64,000 nucleotides of DNA from CBDBBY01 sp965203215 (GTDB taxonomy: Bacteria > Pseudomonadota > Alphaproteobacteria > Rhodobacterales > Rhodobacteraceae), in assembly GCA_965203215.1 (NCBI GenBank), contig CBDBBY010000001.1:3100001-3164000 (forward strand). Direction: 5' to 3'. The notes under the pieces are model-generated. The model searched no databases and was not told where the DNA came from. It saw nothing but the letters and a program-made list of their open reading frames with translations. A program made the position numbers and the translations under genes. This document shows, piece by piece, positions 43,134 to 51,772 of the stretch (position 1 is the first letter of the stretch; each line of letters opens with the position of its first letter).

Positions 43134-44662
43134 TGGTAGAGCTTATCGAATTGTGACAAGGAGCCTTTAGTGGGTACAAGTTCATCGGTTGCGTGCGCCT
43201 TCGCATTACCAAGCGAATCCCGTCGAAGGCGCGCTCTTTGAACTGCATCATTCTCGTTTTCGTAAAAATTCCGATAGAATGAAGCTTCAAGGGCATCAAA
43301 TAATCCGGCGCGCCGAAGCATGGATCTATGTCGATTCTCAATTGCCAACAGTTCCCGCACAAGCTGGAAATGAAGGTCGTCGTTTAGGCAAACTTCTCGC
43401 AGCAATTCAATTTCTGTGGCTCCCATGACGAGGTTGTCATCCAAGCTACGGCCCGGAAAGCGCTTACCTGTCGCATCCTCGTAGATGCGCGGCAATATGT
43501 CTTCGATTTCGTGCTTTTCAACAACCCAGATTCGTCGGATCTCCTCAAGTTCATCAAGCGTTATCAGTTCGATATCGCGAACCTCTTCCGGCCCGAACTT
43601 GCGAATGTGCTGCTGGGCTTCTAGTACTTGGCGGAGCCATGCAGCGCGCGCCTCTTGTTTGTACGGACCAGGTATCGGTCGGTCATGGAATAACTGGACT
43701 GCACCATTCATGCGCCGGAAGTCACGCAACGTCCGGTCCGCGTGCAGCGTTTTGGGTGGATCGAGACGATTGCGCAGTTCAAGGAGAGGTAGCATCCACT
43801 CCTTTTCTTCATCGTTCTGAATCATGGCATGCATCGACTTGTCTTTTTCGACAAGTGTGCACACCCAGCACCCAAATCTGCTGTCGCCGCAACTCGGCAC
43901 AGATGTATCGACAACCAGCGGGCATTCGCCGTCGGAAGACGCGCCCTGATACATCGTCAACAAATCTTTGTTGTTGTTTCCCCAAGGATTTTCGGTCTGC
44001 ATGAGAAACATCCAGACGTCATCGTTCGCCCAATCTTCAATTGGGGAGTAGACATAGGAATTCGGCAGGTTGCCATTAGGGCTGAGACAATCCCTAACCC
44101 GGCTTTGCTCAAAACGTTCCATAACTTTCGAGCGAACTGCGCTTTCAGCCTTTCTTGTACCCAGAACGAGTATGGCTTCACCGTGTTTTTGGACAACTGA
44201 TCGGATGAATTGCGTGGAAGGGTCTATTTTCAGGCGTTCAGTGCACCACCTGAATTTCGGGCGAGGTGCGGGATAGCCCCTGCCAATCAAGTTGACCCAG
44301 AAAGTGTTTCCAGGTGCGGGCGTGAGCCTGTGGGCAGTCAAGGGCAATTTTTGCTCGGCGGCTTTCTGTTCCATTCGCCGAAGCGAATTCGAGACCCAAA
44401 GCGCGACCACGGGATTTTCGACAAGCGTGTCGGTGCTGATTACGTAAACCGGCTTGGAGCGTTGATCTTCGGGCAGGTCGAAAAGAGCTAGCCAGACAAG
44501 TTGCAGGACTGCCGTGGAATCCTTGCCGCCGCTATAGCCTACCACCCATGGCATTTCATCCGACAGGTACAAGTCGGCGACTTTGCGCTTCAGCGCAATG
44601 ATTGTTTTCTTGAAACCGGTTTCCGAGAAAACAGAATCAATCTGCAGCTTTTTATGTGCCAT
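43130..44662 (-). CDS. dndC: DndC, PAPS-reductase-like ATP pyrophosphatase
   Basis: A 510-residue enzyme with the PP-loop GYSGGKDSTAV (44-49 core), which activates with ATP, and conserved cysteines for an iron-sulfur cluster: C140 in RWCTERLKID and C258, C265, C268 in SCGDSRFGCWVCTL. DndC is believed to take sulfur delivered by DndA and insert it into the DNA backbone with DndD/DndE. Length is normal for the family. Its start overlaps the dndB end by 11 bp. Confidence 0.95.
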   Translation of the reverse strand: MAHKKLQIDSVFSETGFKKTIIALKRKVADLYLSDEMPWVVGYSGGKDSTAVLQLVWLALFDLPEDQRSKPVYVISTDTLVENPVVALWVSNSLRRMEQKAAEQKLPLTAHRLTPAPGNTFWVNLIGRGYPAPRPKFRWCTERLKIDPSTQFIRSVVQKHGEAILVLGTRKAESAVRSKVMERFEQSRVRDCLSPNGNLPNSYVYSPIEDWANDDVWMFLMQTENPWGNNNKDLLTMYQGASSDGECPLVVDTSVPSCGDSRFGCWVCTLVEKDKSMHAMIQNDEEKEWMLPLLELRNRLDPPKTLHADRTLRDFRRMNGAVQLFHDRPIPGPYKQEARAAWLRQVLEAQQHIRKFGPEEVRDIELITLDELEEIRRIWVVEKHEIEDILPRIYEDATGKRFPGRSLDDNLVMGATEIELLREVCLNDDLHFQLVRELLAIENRHRSMLRRAGLFDALEASFYRNFYENENDAVQRARLRRDSLGNAKAHATDELVPTKGSLSQFDKLYQ

Positions 44663-45749
44663 CGATCACCCTATAAAGCGTGTTTTCAACGCGCTGCTCA
44701 TCTTCAGACAGTTCAAGCTCGAGATGAGTCTTGATGGCGTTCGCAGTCAAGACGACGTTTTGGTGCGCTTTTGAAAGTTGACCTCCAACCAATGCGCGCC
44801 CTTCCCACAATCTACCATTTGACCGTCGCCAATCAATGGTCTTGATCCGCGCGATTCTCCTTTTCCAAGATTTCGGATGCTTAGAAATGAGTGCTTGTCC
44901 TGCGCGAGCCAATGCCTGCAACACCACGCCGTGAGTGTGAATAAATTCTGTGCGCACTTCGCCAGCGGAAAGATCGCCGCTTCGAACATTGCGCCATTCA
45001 TCCATCTGGTTTGCAACAGTTTCCCAGAATTCAAGTGCAAGATGTGCTGCCTGTTCGGGCGTGGTTTCCTCAATTCCATTCAGCAGCTCACTCGTTGCAT
45101 GGTATATCGCGCTCAGAGTGAACAGCCGTCGCGAACGGGTGGAAAGGCTTGTCTTTTCCAGTTCGACGACGTCGCGAAAGATGTCGGAACCTGCGATGAG
45201 CGACTTCACTAGCCGGGCTGTCTCGTCACGGTAGTCGTAAAGGATGCTAAGCGAGGTTGAAGGCCGAATCGCATAGCGATTGAGGTCAGCAAACATCTGC
45301 TGACAACGCTCCAATCCCTTGTCTACGAAGAAAACCACGGCGATTGTTTCGTCGCCCAACTCTGGGCGATTACGCAAAGCACTATCAATGGCTGCTCGAC
45401 GATGCTGTCCGTCATTGATGATGAAGCGTGCGGACATTGGAATTTTCAGTGTGCCGATTCGATTTGCTTCTTCAGCGCTGGCGAATGGAGCAAATACTAT
45501 ATCGGCGTCTATTGAGACGGTAATCGCTGAAAAAACGTAATTGTCTGCATTTTCAGTGATATAGCGGGAGAGCTCTGGAATCCGTGCTCTGTTCAGTTGT
45601 CGCTGTGCCCGCAACTCCGGTGCGAGTTCGTCCTCGTCGAACTGGAACAGCCTCGGCAAAAGCCGTATCGGGCACATGGATACATAATATTCGCGCTGCG
45701 CCTGGATACCCCTGATTGCGGGAAACTGATATTCGAAGCCGTCACTCAT
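44652..45749 (-). CDS. dndB: DndB, regulator of DNA sulfur modification (DGQHR domain)
   Basis: A 365-residue protein with the DGQHR motif (INDGQHRRAAID, 113-118 core) of the DndB/DUF262-related superfamily. DndB is dispensable for modification but represses the dnd operon and influences site choice in other bacteria. It is the first gene of dndBCDE and diverges from dndA across only 60 bp (45750-45809), so it may control both promoters. The start at 45749 gives the standard N-terminus, with FPAIRGIQAQREYYVSMCPI at residues 9-28. Confidence 0.92.
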   Translation of the reverse strand: MSDGFEYQFPAIRGIQAQREYYVSMCPIRLLPRLFQFDEDELAPELRAQRQLNRARIPELSRYITENADNYVFSAITVSIDADIVFAPFASAEEANRIGTLKIPMSARFIINDGQHRRAAIDSALRNRPELGDETIAVVFFVDKGLERCQQMFADLNRYAIRPSTSLSILYDYRDETARLVKSLIAGSDIFRDVVELEKTSLSTRSRRLFTLSAIYHATSELLNGIEETTPEQAAHLALEFWETVANQMDEWRNVRSGDLSAGEVRTEFIHTHGVVLQALARAGQALISKHPKSWKRRIARIKTIDWRRSNGRLWEGRALVGGQLSKAHQNVVLTANAIKTHLELELSEDEQRVENTLYRVIDGT

Positions 45750-45809
45750 TTATCTTTGCCGATTCAAGGGATATGTAATACAAACAGATCAAAGCACAAC
45801 GGGCAAAGT
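45750..45809. promoter_or_regulatory. Bidirectional dndB/dndA promoter region
   Basis: Sixty bases separate the divergent dndB and dndA starts, so both promoters must lie here and probably overlap into coding sequence. It is A/T-rich (ATATGTAATACAAACAG). DndB is the obvious candidate repressor by family knowledge; no clear palindromic operator was found. Confidence 0.55.
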
Positions 45810-46988
45810 ATGTCAAACATGAAGCGTACGTTTGCATCTGCACACATACAAGAAAGGCGTCCGGTTTACTTAGATTGCAATGCCACGGCTCCCATTGAGC
45901 CAATTGTCCGCGATGTCGTGATGCAATGGATGATGGATGAACTGGGCAATGCGGGCAGCCGCACACATGAGTATGGGCTGCGCGCCAAGCGGGCTGTGCA
46001 ACAGGCGCGCGATCAGGTAGCCGCTGTTGTCGATGCATCCGCTGACGAAGTGATTTTCACTAGTGGCGGGACCGAGAGCAACAATCTAGCAATTCTTGGC
46101 TTGGCTGAGCATGGAGAGAAGACGGAGCGTCGCCACATTGTCTCTACGGCAATAGAGCACAAGGCGGTGCTTGAGCCGCTGGAAGCTTTGAAAGCAAGGG
46201 GTTTTTCAATCACTCTGGTGCGTCCCGAAAAAAACGGCGTGGTCAAGGCTGATTCGATTGGGAACGCGCTGCGCGACGATACTCTCTTGGTATCGGTGAT
46301 GCATGCAAACAATGAAACAGGCTCGATTCAGCCTCTCCTAAAAATCGCTGATGCTCTTGAAAATCATAGTGCTTATTTTCATGCCGATGCAGCGCAGGGT
46401 TATGGCAAAGACCTAAAGAGCCTTCTTAATAAGAGGATCGACCTGATCAGCATTAGCAGTCACAAAATATACGGACCAATAGGTGTTGGAGCGTTGGTAG
46501 CGCGGCGGCGTGGTCTAATGCGTCCGCCACTAGTACCTCTCGCTTTCGGAGGCGGACAAGAACGTGGCTTGCGCCCGGGCACGTTGCCTGCACCGCTGAT
46601 CGTTGGACTTGGTGCCGCCGCGGATTCTGCCGTTGCGAATGCTGCTGCCCGTTTGGAACGATGCCACGCCATCCGCAAAGAAGCGCTGGATGCCCTCGGT
46701 TCACTGGGTGTTCGAGTGCATTCTGATCCTGATCGCACACTATCTCATGTAATAAATTTTTCAGTACCCGGAATCGATTCCGAAGCATTGATGCTGGCAC
46801 TCAAAGACGTCGCAGCCGTTTCCAACGGTTCTGCATGCACGTCACAAGGCTATTCGCCAAGCCATGTCCTTGAAGCAATGGGTATGCCAAAGGAGGCAAT
46901 TGCCGGTGCGATCCGGGTATCATGGTCACACCTGACACCTGATGTAGACTGGCCAGCAATCGTTTCACGGATATTGGCCCTCAGATAG
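45810..46988 (+). CDS. dndA: DndA, cysteine desulfurase for DNA sulfur modification
   Basis: A 392-residue PLP-dependent IscS-like enzyme. Visible elements are YLDCNATAPIEPIV, IFTSGGTESNNLAI, the PLP lysine in SISSHKIYGPIG and the catalytic cysteine in VSNGSACTSQGYSPSHVLEAMG. It removes sulfur from cysteine and supplies it to DndC. The frame is open upstream to 45597, but that part overlaps dndB; the ATG at 45810 (MSNMKRTFAS) gives the proper N-terminus. It points towards the helicase-nuclease operon, 214 bp upstream of it, and may share regulation with it. Confidence 0.92.
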   Translation: MSNMKRTFASAHIQERRPVYLDCNATAPIEPIVRDVVMQWMMDELGNAGSRTHEYGLRAKRAVQQARDQVAAVVDASADEVIFTSGGTESNNLAILGLAEHGEKTERRHIVSTAIEHKAVLEPLEALKARGFSITLVRPEKNGVVKADSIGNALRDDTLLVSVMHANNETGSIQPLLKIADALENHSAYFHADAAQGYGKDLKSLLNKRIDLISISSHKIYGPIGVGALVARRRGLMRPPLVPLAFGGGQERGLRPGTLPAPLIVGLGAAADSAVANAAARLERCHAIRKEALDALGSLGVRVHSDPDRTLSHVINFSVPGIDSEALMLALKDVAAVSNGSACTSQGYSPSHVLEAMGMPKEAIAGAIRVSWSHLTPDVDWPAIVSRILALR

Positions 46989-47202
46989 CAAAAAACTGGG
47001 ATAAAAAGTCCATAAAAGCGCTCTGTAGGCGTTGCATCTAGATTGAAGGTTGGTACACAAATACCCGCACAGAAAACTCGTGCAGGACTATGGGCAGGAT
47101 CACGATGTGTCGCCAAGAATACTATCGAGTGACAAGTAATGTAGCAGTCGGGGTCGATTGCACTGGTTTGATCCGTCTGACCGATGGGAACAATAAATTT
47201 CA

Positions 47203-49110
47203 ATGAGTTTGCGCCAAATCGAATACAAAGAGGATTATCGATCCGGCTACGATAGCATCGTAGACGATTTCCTCCGCCCCTCGCTTGCGCGATCCAAGGC
47301 TTACTGGCGTGCAGCCGGTTACTTTTCGAGCAGTGCGTTGGAATCGTTCGGCGCACCTCTTGGAGAATTCATAAAGAACGGCGGCCATATCTGGCTGGTT
47401 ACATCGGTCGAGCTTTCTCACAGCGACTTGGAAGCGATCCAGAACGGTGTGCCCAAGCAGGATATTTGTAGGCAGCGCCTTGAACAAATTATTAAGGCCG
47501 AATTTGCTGATGGCGTTGGCAACGGAACAGCTCGGCTTGCAAGATTGTTGGAACTGGGTCAACTGGAAATCCAGATTGCCGTGCCCAAGACTGGCACAGG
47601 GATCTACCATGAAAAGATCGGCCTGTTTTTCGATGATTACGACTATGTAGCATTTACCGGCTCGCCCAATGAAAGCCGCAGCGCCTTCGAGAACAACAGG
47701 GAATGTGTAGATGTCTACCCTTCTTGGATCAGCATAGCCCGCGCCGCTCGGAAGAAAACGCATTTTGAAAAGCTTTGGTATCACAACGACAAAGGCGTAG
47801 AGGTCTACGGATTCCCTGATGCCGCACGCCGACAACTCATCAGAGTTTGCCAAGACGGGGAAGTAGACCGCAAGCATCGCAAACGGGAGGGAAAAGACGA
47901 ACCCAACAAATGGCGTCACCAAGATGATGCGCTTAAGGAATTCATTTCTGCTAAGAGCGGTGTTCTCAACATGGCTACGGGCACCGGGAAGACTCGTACC
48001 TCCCTCAAGATCCTGCGTTCGCTCTATGGGAACGGTAGCATTGACACCGTCATAGTAAGCACGGATGGAAATGATTTATTGGACCAGTGGTATGCAGAAC
48101 TGCTTGGAATACGCAAAGAGGTTGGAGCCAATGTGTTCTGTCATTACAAATCCTTGCGTGAGATCGAGGATTTCCTATTAGAGCCGAAAAGTGCTATTCT
48201 TCTCGTCTCCCGCCAGCCCCTTGCTTTCGCTTTGCGGCGACTACCAGCTAAAATTGGGCATCGCACTCTGCTTATTCATGACGAGGTTCATGGGCTAGGA
48301 AGCCCGGCTAACAGGCAAAGGCTTGACGGATTATCTGGTATAGTTCAATTTCGTCTGGGTTTAAGCGCAACGCCAGAGCGCGAATATGACAAAATGGGGA
48401 ATGAATTTATTCTGGAGCATATAGGTCCAGAACTCATGCGGTTTGAATTGGACCACGCAATTCGCCGGGGAATCCTGGCCCCGTTCGACTACTACCCATT
48501 GCACTACGAAATAACGCTGGAGGATCGACAACGGGTTCGTGATGTATACAAGCGGCAGACCGCCCGCGCAACAATGGGCACCCCGATGTCTGACGAGGAA
48601 GTATGGATCGAAATTTCGCGAGTGTACAAGACATCTAAAGCAAAACTTCCGGTGTTCGACAAATTCATCAGAAATAAGCAGCATTTACTTGAGCGATGCA
48701 TAGTATTTGTTGAAACCCAGGAATATGGGGATGAAGTGCTGGAAATTATTCACAAATACAGGTCAGATTTTCACACCTATTACTCAGGGGAAGAACCGGA
48801 GACACTAAGGCGTTTCGCGCGCGGTGAACTTGAATGTTTAATTACTTGTCATCGCGTTTCGGAGGGAATTGATATTAAGTCGCTGAATTCTGTTATTTTG
48901 TTTTCATCGGCCCGCGCCCGGCTCGAAACTATTCAACGGATGGGGCGATGTCTTCGTATGGATCCGAACAACCCCTCGAAAGTCGCCAATATTGTAGATT
49001 TCATTAGACAGTCAGATTCGGATGTAGAGCAAAATGCGGATGAAGAGCGCGAGGAATGGTTGGCAAGAATATCCAAAGTACGTAAAGGGGAGGTATCGAG
49101 TGATGATTGA
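47203..49110 (+). CDS. PLD-like nuclease domain fused to SF2 DEAD/DEAH helicase
   Basis: A 635-residue protein. Residues about 1-190 form an HKD/PLD-type nuclease-like domain with HEKIGLFFD (His136, Lys138, Asp144) and FTGSPNES. Residues about 235-620 are an SF2 helicase: Walker A ATGTGKT (258-264), DEVH (360-363), LGLSATPERE, and late motifs ITCHRVSEGIDI and QRMGRCLR. It opens a five-gene operon on the opposite side of dndA from dndB. By position it would be the DNA-translocating part of a restriction module directed at DNA lacking, or carrying, phosphorothioate. It shows no DndF/G/H features. It could correspond to part of the archaeal PbeABCD type; this needs comparison. Confidence 0.85.
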   Translation: MSLRQIEYKEDYRSGYDSIVDDFLRPSLARSKAYWRAAGYFSSSALESFGAPLGEFIKNGGHIWLVTSVELSHSDLEAIQNGVPKQDICRQRLEQIIKAEFADGVGNGTARLARLLELGQLEIQIAVPKTGTGIYHEKIGLFFDDYDYVAFTGSPNESRSAFENNRECVDVYPSWISIARAARKKTHFEKLWYHNDKGVEVYGFPDAARRQLIRVCQDGEVDRKHRKREGKDEPNKWRHQDDALKEFISAKSGVLNMATGTGKTRTSLKILRSLYGNGSIDTVIVSTDGNDLLDQWYAELLGIRKEVGANVFCHYKSLREIEDFLLEPKSAILLVSRQPLAFALRRLPAKIGHRTLLIHDEVHGLGSPANRQRLDGLSGIVQFRLGLSATPEREYDKMGNEFILEHIGPELMRFELDHAIRRGILAPFDYYPLHYEITLEDRQRVRDVYKRQTARATMGTPMSDEEVWIEISRVYKTSKAKLPVFDKFIRNKQHLLERCIVFVETQEYGDEVLEIIHKYRSDFHTYYSGEEPETLRRFARGELECLITCHRVSEGIDIKSLNSVILFSSARARLETIQRMGRCLRMDPNNPSKVANIVDFIRQSDSDVEQNADEEREEWLARISKVRKGEVSSDD

Positions 49111-49312
49111 CAAACACATAAAACAGGCCATTGAGGAAGCAGTTGAAGATGAAAACCAGCCGCATACTTTGGCAAGTCGCCTAATCGCGTGGTTGGAGGC
49201 GTTGACCTCTGGTAACGAAGACATCAATGATCGGGCAGCCACGACACGGCGTCTCGAAGTTTTGTTTGAAGGCACCATAGTTAAGGATGTCGACAGGAAG
49301 TATGAAGACTAA
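49103..49312 (+). CDS. Small acidic protein of the dnd-linked operon
   Basis: A 69-residue, mainly helical, acidic protein (MIDKHIKQAIEEAVEDENQ...), not recognised as a known family. The ATG at 49103 has an excellent GGGGAGG ribosome site inside the end of the helicase gene, which it overlaps by 8 bp. Its own stop shares a base with the next start (TAATG). The strict coupling on both sides suggests it is a subunit or assembly factor made in fixed ratio with the helicase and ATPase. No function can be given from sequence. Confidence 0.75.
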   Translation: MIDKHIKQAIEEAVEDENQPHTLASRLIAWLEALTSGNEDINDRAATTRRLEVLFEGTIVKDVDRKYED

Positions 49313-51291
49313 TGTCATCTGATATGCGAATTCTTGGTTGGAAAGCTCGGGGTCTGCGTTGTCCAGATCATGAAATCAATTGTTTGGATTCAAATGGTCA
49401 GCCCTTTCCCGTGTCACTCATTCAGATGCCAAATGGTACCGGAAAGACTACCACCTTGACTCTTTTGCGTACAACCTTGTCAGGTGCTGCCAGCGATTCA
49501 AAGTGGGATCAACAAAAAATCAAAGGATTCCAAAAAAGAAACAGCAAAGCGGCGGAGGGATTTTTCGAGGTGCGTCTTCTCCTCAACAAAAAGAGGGCGA
49601 CTATTGTCATGGATTTTGATTTTGAAACCGGTCAAGTCTTCTACAGAACCACGTACGGCTCGGGACAGCGTAGCGGATTTGACCCGCCATCCGAGTTTCG
49701 ACGTTTTTTAAATGAGAGCTTTGTTAATTTTTATATTTTCGATGGAGAACTTGCGCAGCACCTTCTAGATAGAAATTACACTAATGCGCAGCAAGCCGTG
49801 GAAAATTTGTTCCAATTAAACGCCTTTGAAGAAATGTCCCAAAAAGTGGGTGAATATTGGGAAAATAATACAAAGAATGTAGGCACAAGCAGTGAAAGCG
49901 GTTTATCCCGTCGACAGAAGCGTTTGGCCAAGCTAAAAAAACGTCTTTCGGAATGTAGAGATAAGTATCGGGACATCCAGAAACGGCGAGCAAACTCAGA
50001 ATCCCGACTCCAAAAGAGGGAAGAGGCTTACCTACAAGAGATCAGGAAAGAAGATAAGAGACGCAAAGCATTAAGTTTCGCCGAAGCAAAGGTCGAACGA
50101 GCACGAAGCAAGGTTCGAGAAGAAGCATTGGACGTCCTTGATCGGATGCGTGACCCCCACGCACTTTCTTCAACCTTTGCTAGGTCCATGATTAACCTAA
50201 AGAATGGTCTAGACAAGGTAAAATTACCGGAAAGTGTGGCAAGCGAGTTTTTCGAGGATCTAGCTAGCGAAAAGGAATGCGTTTGCGGTAGACCAATTGA
50301 TACGGAGATCGCCGCGACTATCCGAGCGCGCGCTGCGCAATATTTGGGTGCAGACGACGTGTCCCTCCTAAATTCAATGAAAACGGAGATTAAGGACGCT
50401 GTTAATGAACCGGCTGACGAGGCTGAAAAAGACTTGGCAGGACGGATGGCAGTTCTGACAATGGCAGCGAAAGAAGAGCGCAGTGCTCGCAATGATCGGG
50501 ACGCGCTAAGACATGAAGCTGAGCAATCAGATCCTGTTATAAAGACTGTGCTTGAAGACATCAAAAATCTTAAGAAGGATATCAAAGGTTTCAGTGACGA
50601 GCTTGAAAAATTTGAAAGCAAGGACAACAAAAGGACCGATGACCACACCTACGGAATCGAAATTCTTGAGCGAAGGATCAATGATGCTGAAAGAAAAATT
50701 GCGGAAATCACCAATACATTGAAAGAAAAAATAAGGCGTGATACGCTGAAGGCCATAATTGGTAGTGCTTACAATAGAGCTTTGGAAGGAATAGCTACTG
50801 ATTTGCGGGATAACACAAATGTACGCATATCCGAGCTAATGCCACATAATGATATTTCAATAGATCGAATAGAGCAGCATTTGATCCTGAATGGACAGGA
50901 GGGCGGAAGCGTCGGTGAAACGCTCTCAATTGCTTACGCATTTCTCGCAACGTTGTTCCATCGTTCGGACTGCCAAATTCCTTTCGTTGTAGACAGCCCT
51001 GCCGGTCCAATTGATCTGGCTGTGCGTCCGAAGATAGGGAGATTGATCCCAAGACTCACAGCGCAATTTATAGCGTTTACCAATTCCTCTGAGCGATCAC
51101 GTTTTGTCGCACCGCTCAAGCAATCAAGCCAGACCGATATCCAGTTTATTACGCTGTTTCGAAAAAAGTTCAAAATGCTTAAACACTGGGAAAGCGGAAA
51201 GGACGTTTTTCTTGAGACAGATGATGGTTTGAACGTGGCGGGCGAAGATTTCTTCAACGAATTTCAGATTGAAGAAGAGGGAGACGCTTAA
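49312..51291 (+). CDS. SMC/Rad50-like ATPase of the dnd-linked operon
   Basis: A 659-residue protein with an SMC-like layout. N-terminal Walker A is MPNGTGKTTT (39-48), followed by a FDGELAQHLLDRNYTNAQ segment analogous to the FDGEQVEA region of DndD. Coiled coils occupy about 185-280 and 355-500, with a short cysteine motif CVCGRPID between them that recalls the Rad50 hook or DndD-like ATPases. The C-terminal head has GGSVGETLSIAYAFLATL and FVVDSPAGPIDLAV. It resembles DndD in size and order of motifs, and like DndD is coupled by TAATG to a small downstream gene. It probably loads on DNA as part of the effector complex. Base composition is AT-richer than the core genes. Confidence 0.82.
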   Translation: MSSDMRILGWKARGLRCPDHEINCLDSNGQPFPVSLIQMPNGTGKTTTLTLLRTTLSGAASDSKWDQQKIKGFQKRNSKAAEGFFEVRLLLNKKRATIVMDFDFETGQVFYRTTYGSGQRSGFDPPSEFRRFLNESFVNFYIFDGELAQHLLDRNYTNAQQAVENLFQLNAFEEMSQKVGEYWENNTKNVGTSSESGLSRRQKRLAKLKKRLSECRDKYRDIQKRRANSESRLQKREEAYLQEIRKEDKRRKALSFAEAKVERARSKVREEALDVLDRMRDPHALSSTFARSMINLKNGLDKVKLPESVASEFFEDLASEKECVCGRPIDTEIAATIRARAAQYLGADDVSLLNSMKTEIKDAVNEPADEAEKDLAGRMAVLTMAAKEERSARNDRDALRHEAEQSDPVIKTVLEDIKNLKKDIKGFSDELEKFESKDNKRTDDHTYGIEILERRINDAERKIAEITNTLKEKIRRDTLKAIIGSAYNRALEGIATDLRDNTNVRISELMPHNDISIDRIEQHLILNGQEGGSVGETLSIAYAFLATLFHRSDCQIPFVVDSPAGPIDLAVRPKIGRLIPRLTAQFIAFTNSSERSRFVAPLKQSSQTDIQFITLFRKKFKMLKHWESGKDVFLETDDGLNVAGEDFFNEFQIEEEGDA

Positions 51292-51770
51292 TGCAGCCAT
51301 TCAGACTTCGGCTAGACGCTCGCAACTGGTTCAGGGATCTCCGAAACCAAAAAGTGTTCAAGATTGACTTCGACGCGTTCTATTTTTGCTTCATGGCTGG
51401 TCTCGCCGCCAAACGGAAAAAAAATGTTCCAATAGATGAGACTGCAGAACTCGTCGATTATTTTCCAGACCGCTATAGACATCGAGGTAAGTTGCTCGTT
51501 GGATTATTTCTTAAATCCGAGATGGAAGTTCTTGGTGTATCTATGGTAAACCGGAATGCAGTGCATTTAGAAATTGAGCGCCTTGTTGTTCTAGGATCTC
51601 CCAATTACCTGAGTAATGAGGGAGTTCGGGAATTTAATAGATATGCTCATGGTGGGTATGAGAAACTACTAGAGTGGTTTGACGACCGCCCCCGATCTCT
51701 ACACACATTTCTACGATTGTATAAGCAAAAGATCGACGAATCAGTTGATTCGGTTTCGCAGGAGGATTAA
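51291..51770 (+). CDS. Unrecognised small protein following the SMC-like ATPase
   Basis: A 159-residue protein with no family I can name. It has a repeated YF/GLAAKRK-type helical start (FKIDFDAFYFCFMAGLAAKRKK is split around residues 23-44) and a later YAHGGYEKLLEWF segment. The pairing of an SMC-like ATPase with a small coupled protein mirrors dndD-dndE, and there is a faint helical resemblance to DndE, but I cannot support homology. It starts on the last base of the ATPase stop (TAATG) and ends two bases before the next gene, so it is part of the same operon. Confidence 0.7.
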   Translation: MQPFRLRLDARNWFRDLRNQKVFKIDFDAFYFCFMAGLAAKRKKNVPIDETAELVDYFPDRYRHRGKLLVGLFLKSEMEVLGVSMVNRNAVHLEIERLVVLGSPNYLSNEGVREFNRYAHGGYEKLLEWFDDRPRSLHTFLRLYKQKIDESVDSVSQED

Positions 51771-51772
51771 TC

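Noticed and set aside
46989..47202. A second copy of the MITE end near 47015 (AAAGCGCTCTGTAGG)
   Set aside because: Similarity to the element end is partial and there is no inverted partner nearby.
51291..51770. DndE homologue
   Set aside because: Operon position and helical character suggest it, but no conserved DndE residues could be matched by eye, so the call stays unknown.
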